From positions 1-5,473 of the forward strand of contig JAFGDC010000617.1 of NCBI GenBank assembly GCA_016932295.1: a stretch of 5,473 nt of DNA. Reading direction: 5' to 3'. Shown here piece after piece: positions 5,472-5,473 of the stretch. The first letter of the stretch is position 1, and the number at the start of each line of letters is the position of its first letter. A program made the position numbers and the translations under genes. Below the pieces are notes generated by a model that was given only the letters and a program-made list of their open reading frames with translations, made no database searches and had not been told where the DNA came from. Source of the DNA: a candidate division CSSED10-310 bacterium. GTDB taxonomy: Bacteria; CSSED10-310; JAFGDC01.

Positions 5472-5473
5472 GA

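Overview
The window carries ordinary bacterial chromosomal genes with strong Shine-Dalgarno sites, sigma-70-type promoters and a GC-rich base composition (roughly 60%, estimated by eye). The pairing of a DUF4912 protein with a GH57 alpha-glucan branching enzyme, plus an SbcD/Mre11-like nuclease nearby, fits a Gram-negative environmental bacterium, for example a delta- or gammaproteobacterium or a Nitrospirota member. The exact lineage cannot be fixed from sequence reading alone.

Left part (1-1143, + strand): the last 30 codons of a protein ending in a hydrophobic, probably membrane-spanning tail, then 29 nt later an SbcD/Mre11-like metallophosphoesterase with all its metal-binding motifs. The two are probably co-transcribed. 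No SbcC-type ATPase lies in the window. A short GC-rich hairpin sits just after the nuclease stop codon.

Middle (1237-2393): a convergent minus-strand gene encodes an unrecognised protein with a basic, partly coiled-coil N-terminal domain, a long proline-rich linker containing eight perfect PEPK units encoded by a 12-bp minisatellite, and a lysine-rich tail. Its promoter (consensus -35, 17-bp spacer) is visible and settles the start at 2058. A second, divergent promoter with a perfect -10 box drives the next operon. That operon's leader can fold into a long hairpin ending directly at the ribosome binding site.

Right part (2394-5004, + strand): a DUF4912 protein with an N-terminal Rho_N/SAP-like helical domain, followed by a complete GH57 1,4-alpha-glucan branching enzyme. 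The two form an operon for glycogen or alpha-glucan metabolism. A 20-codon open frame bridges the 55-nt gap between them, overlapping the stop of the first and the start of the second by ATGA at both ends, which suggests translational coupling.

The last 469 bases (5005-5473) hold no convincing gene. Near the right edge there is a 31-bp imperfect direct repeat, two copies 87 bp apart, whose core contains ATTGAA. It may be the edge of a repeat array that continues outside the window, but two copies do not prove a CRISPR. No clearly new multi-gene system is evident. The most unusual items are the bridging mini-ORF, the leader hairpin, the PEPK protein and the edge repeat.
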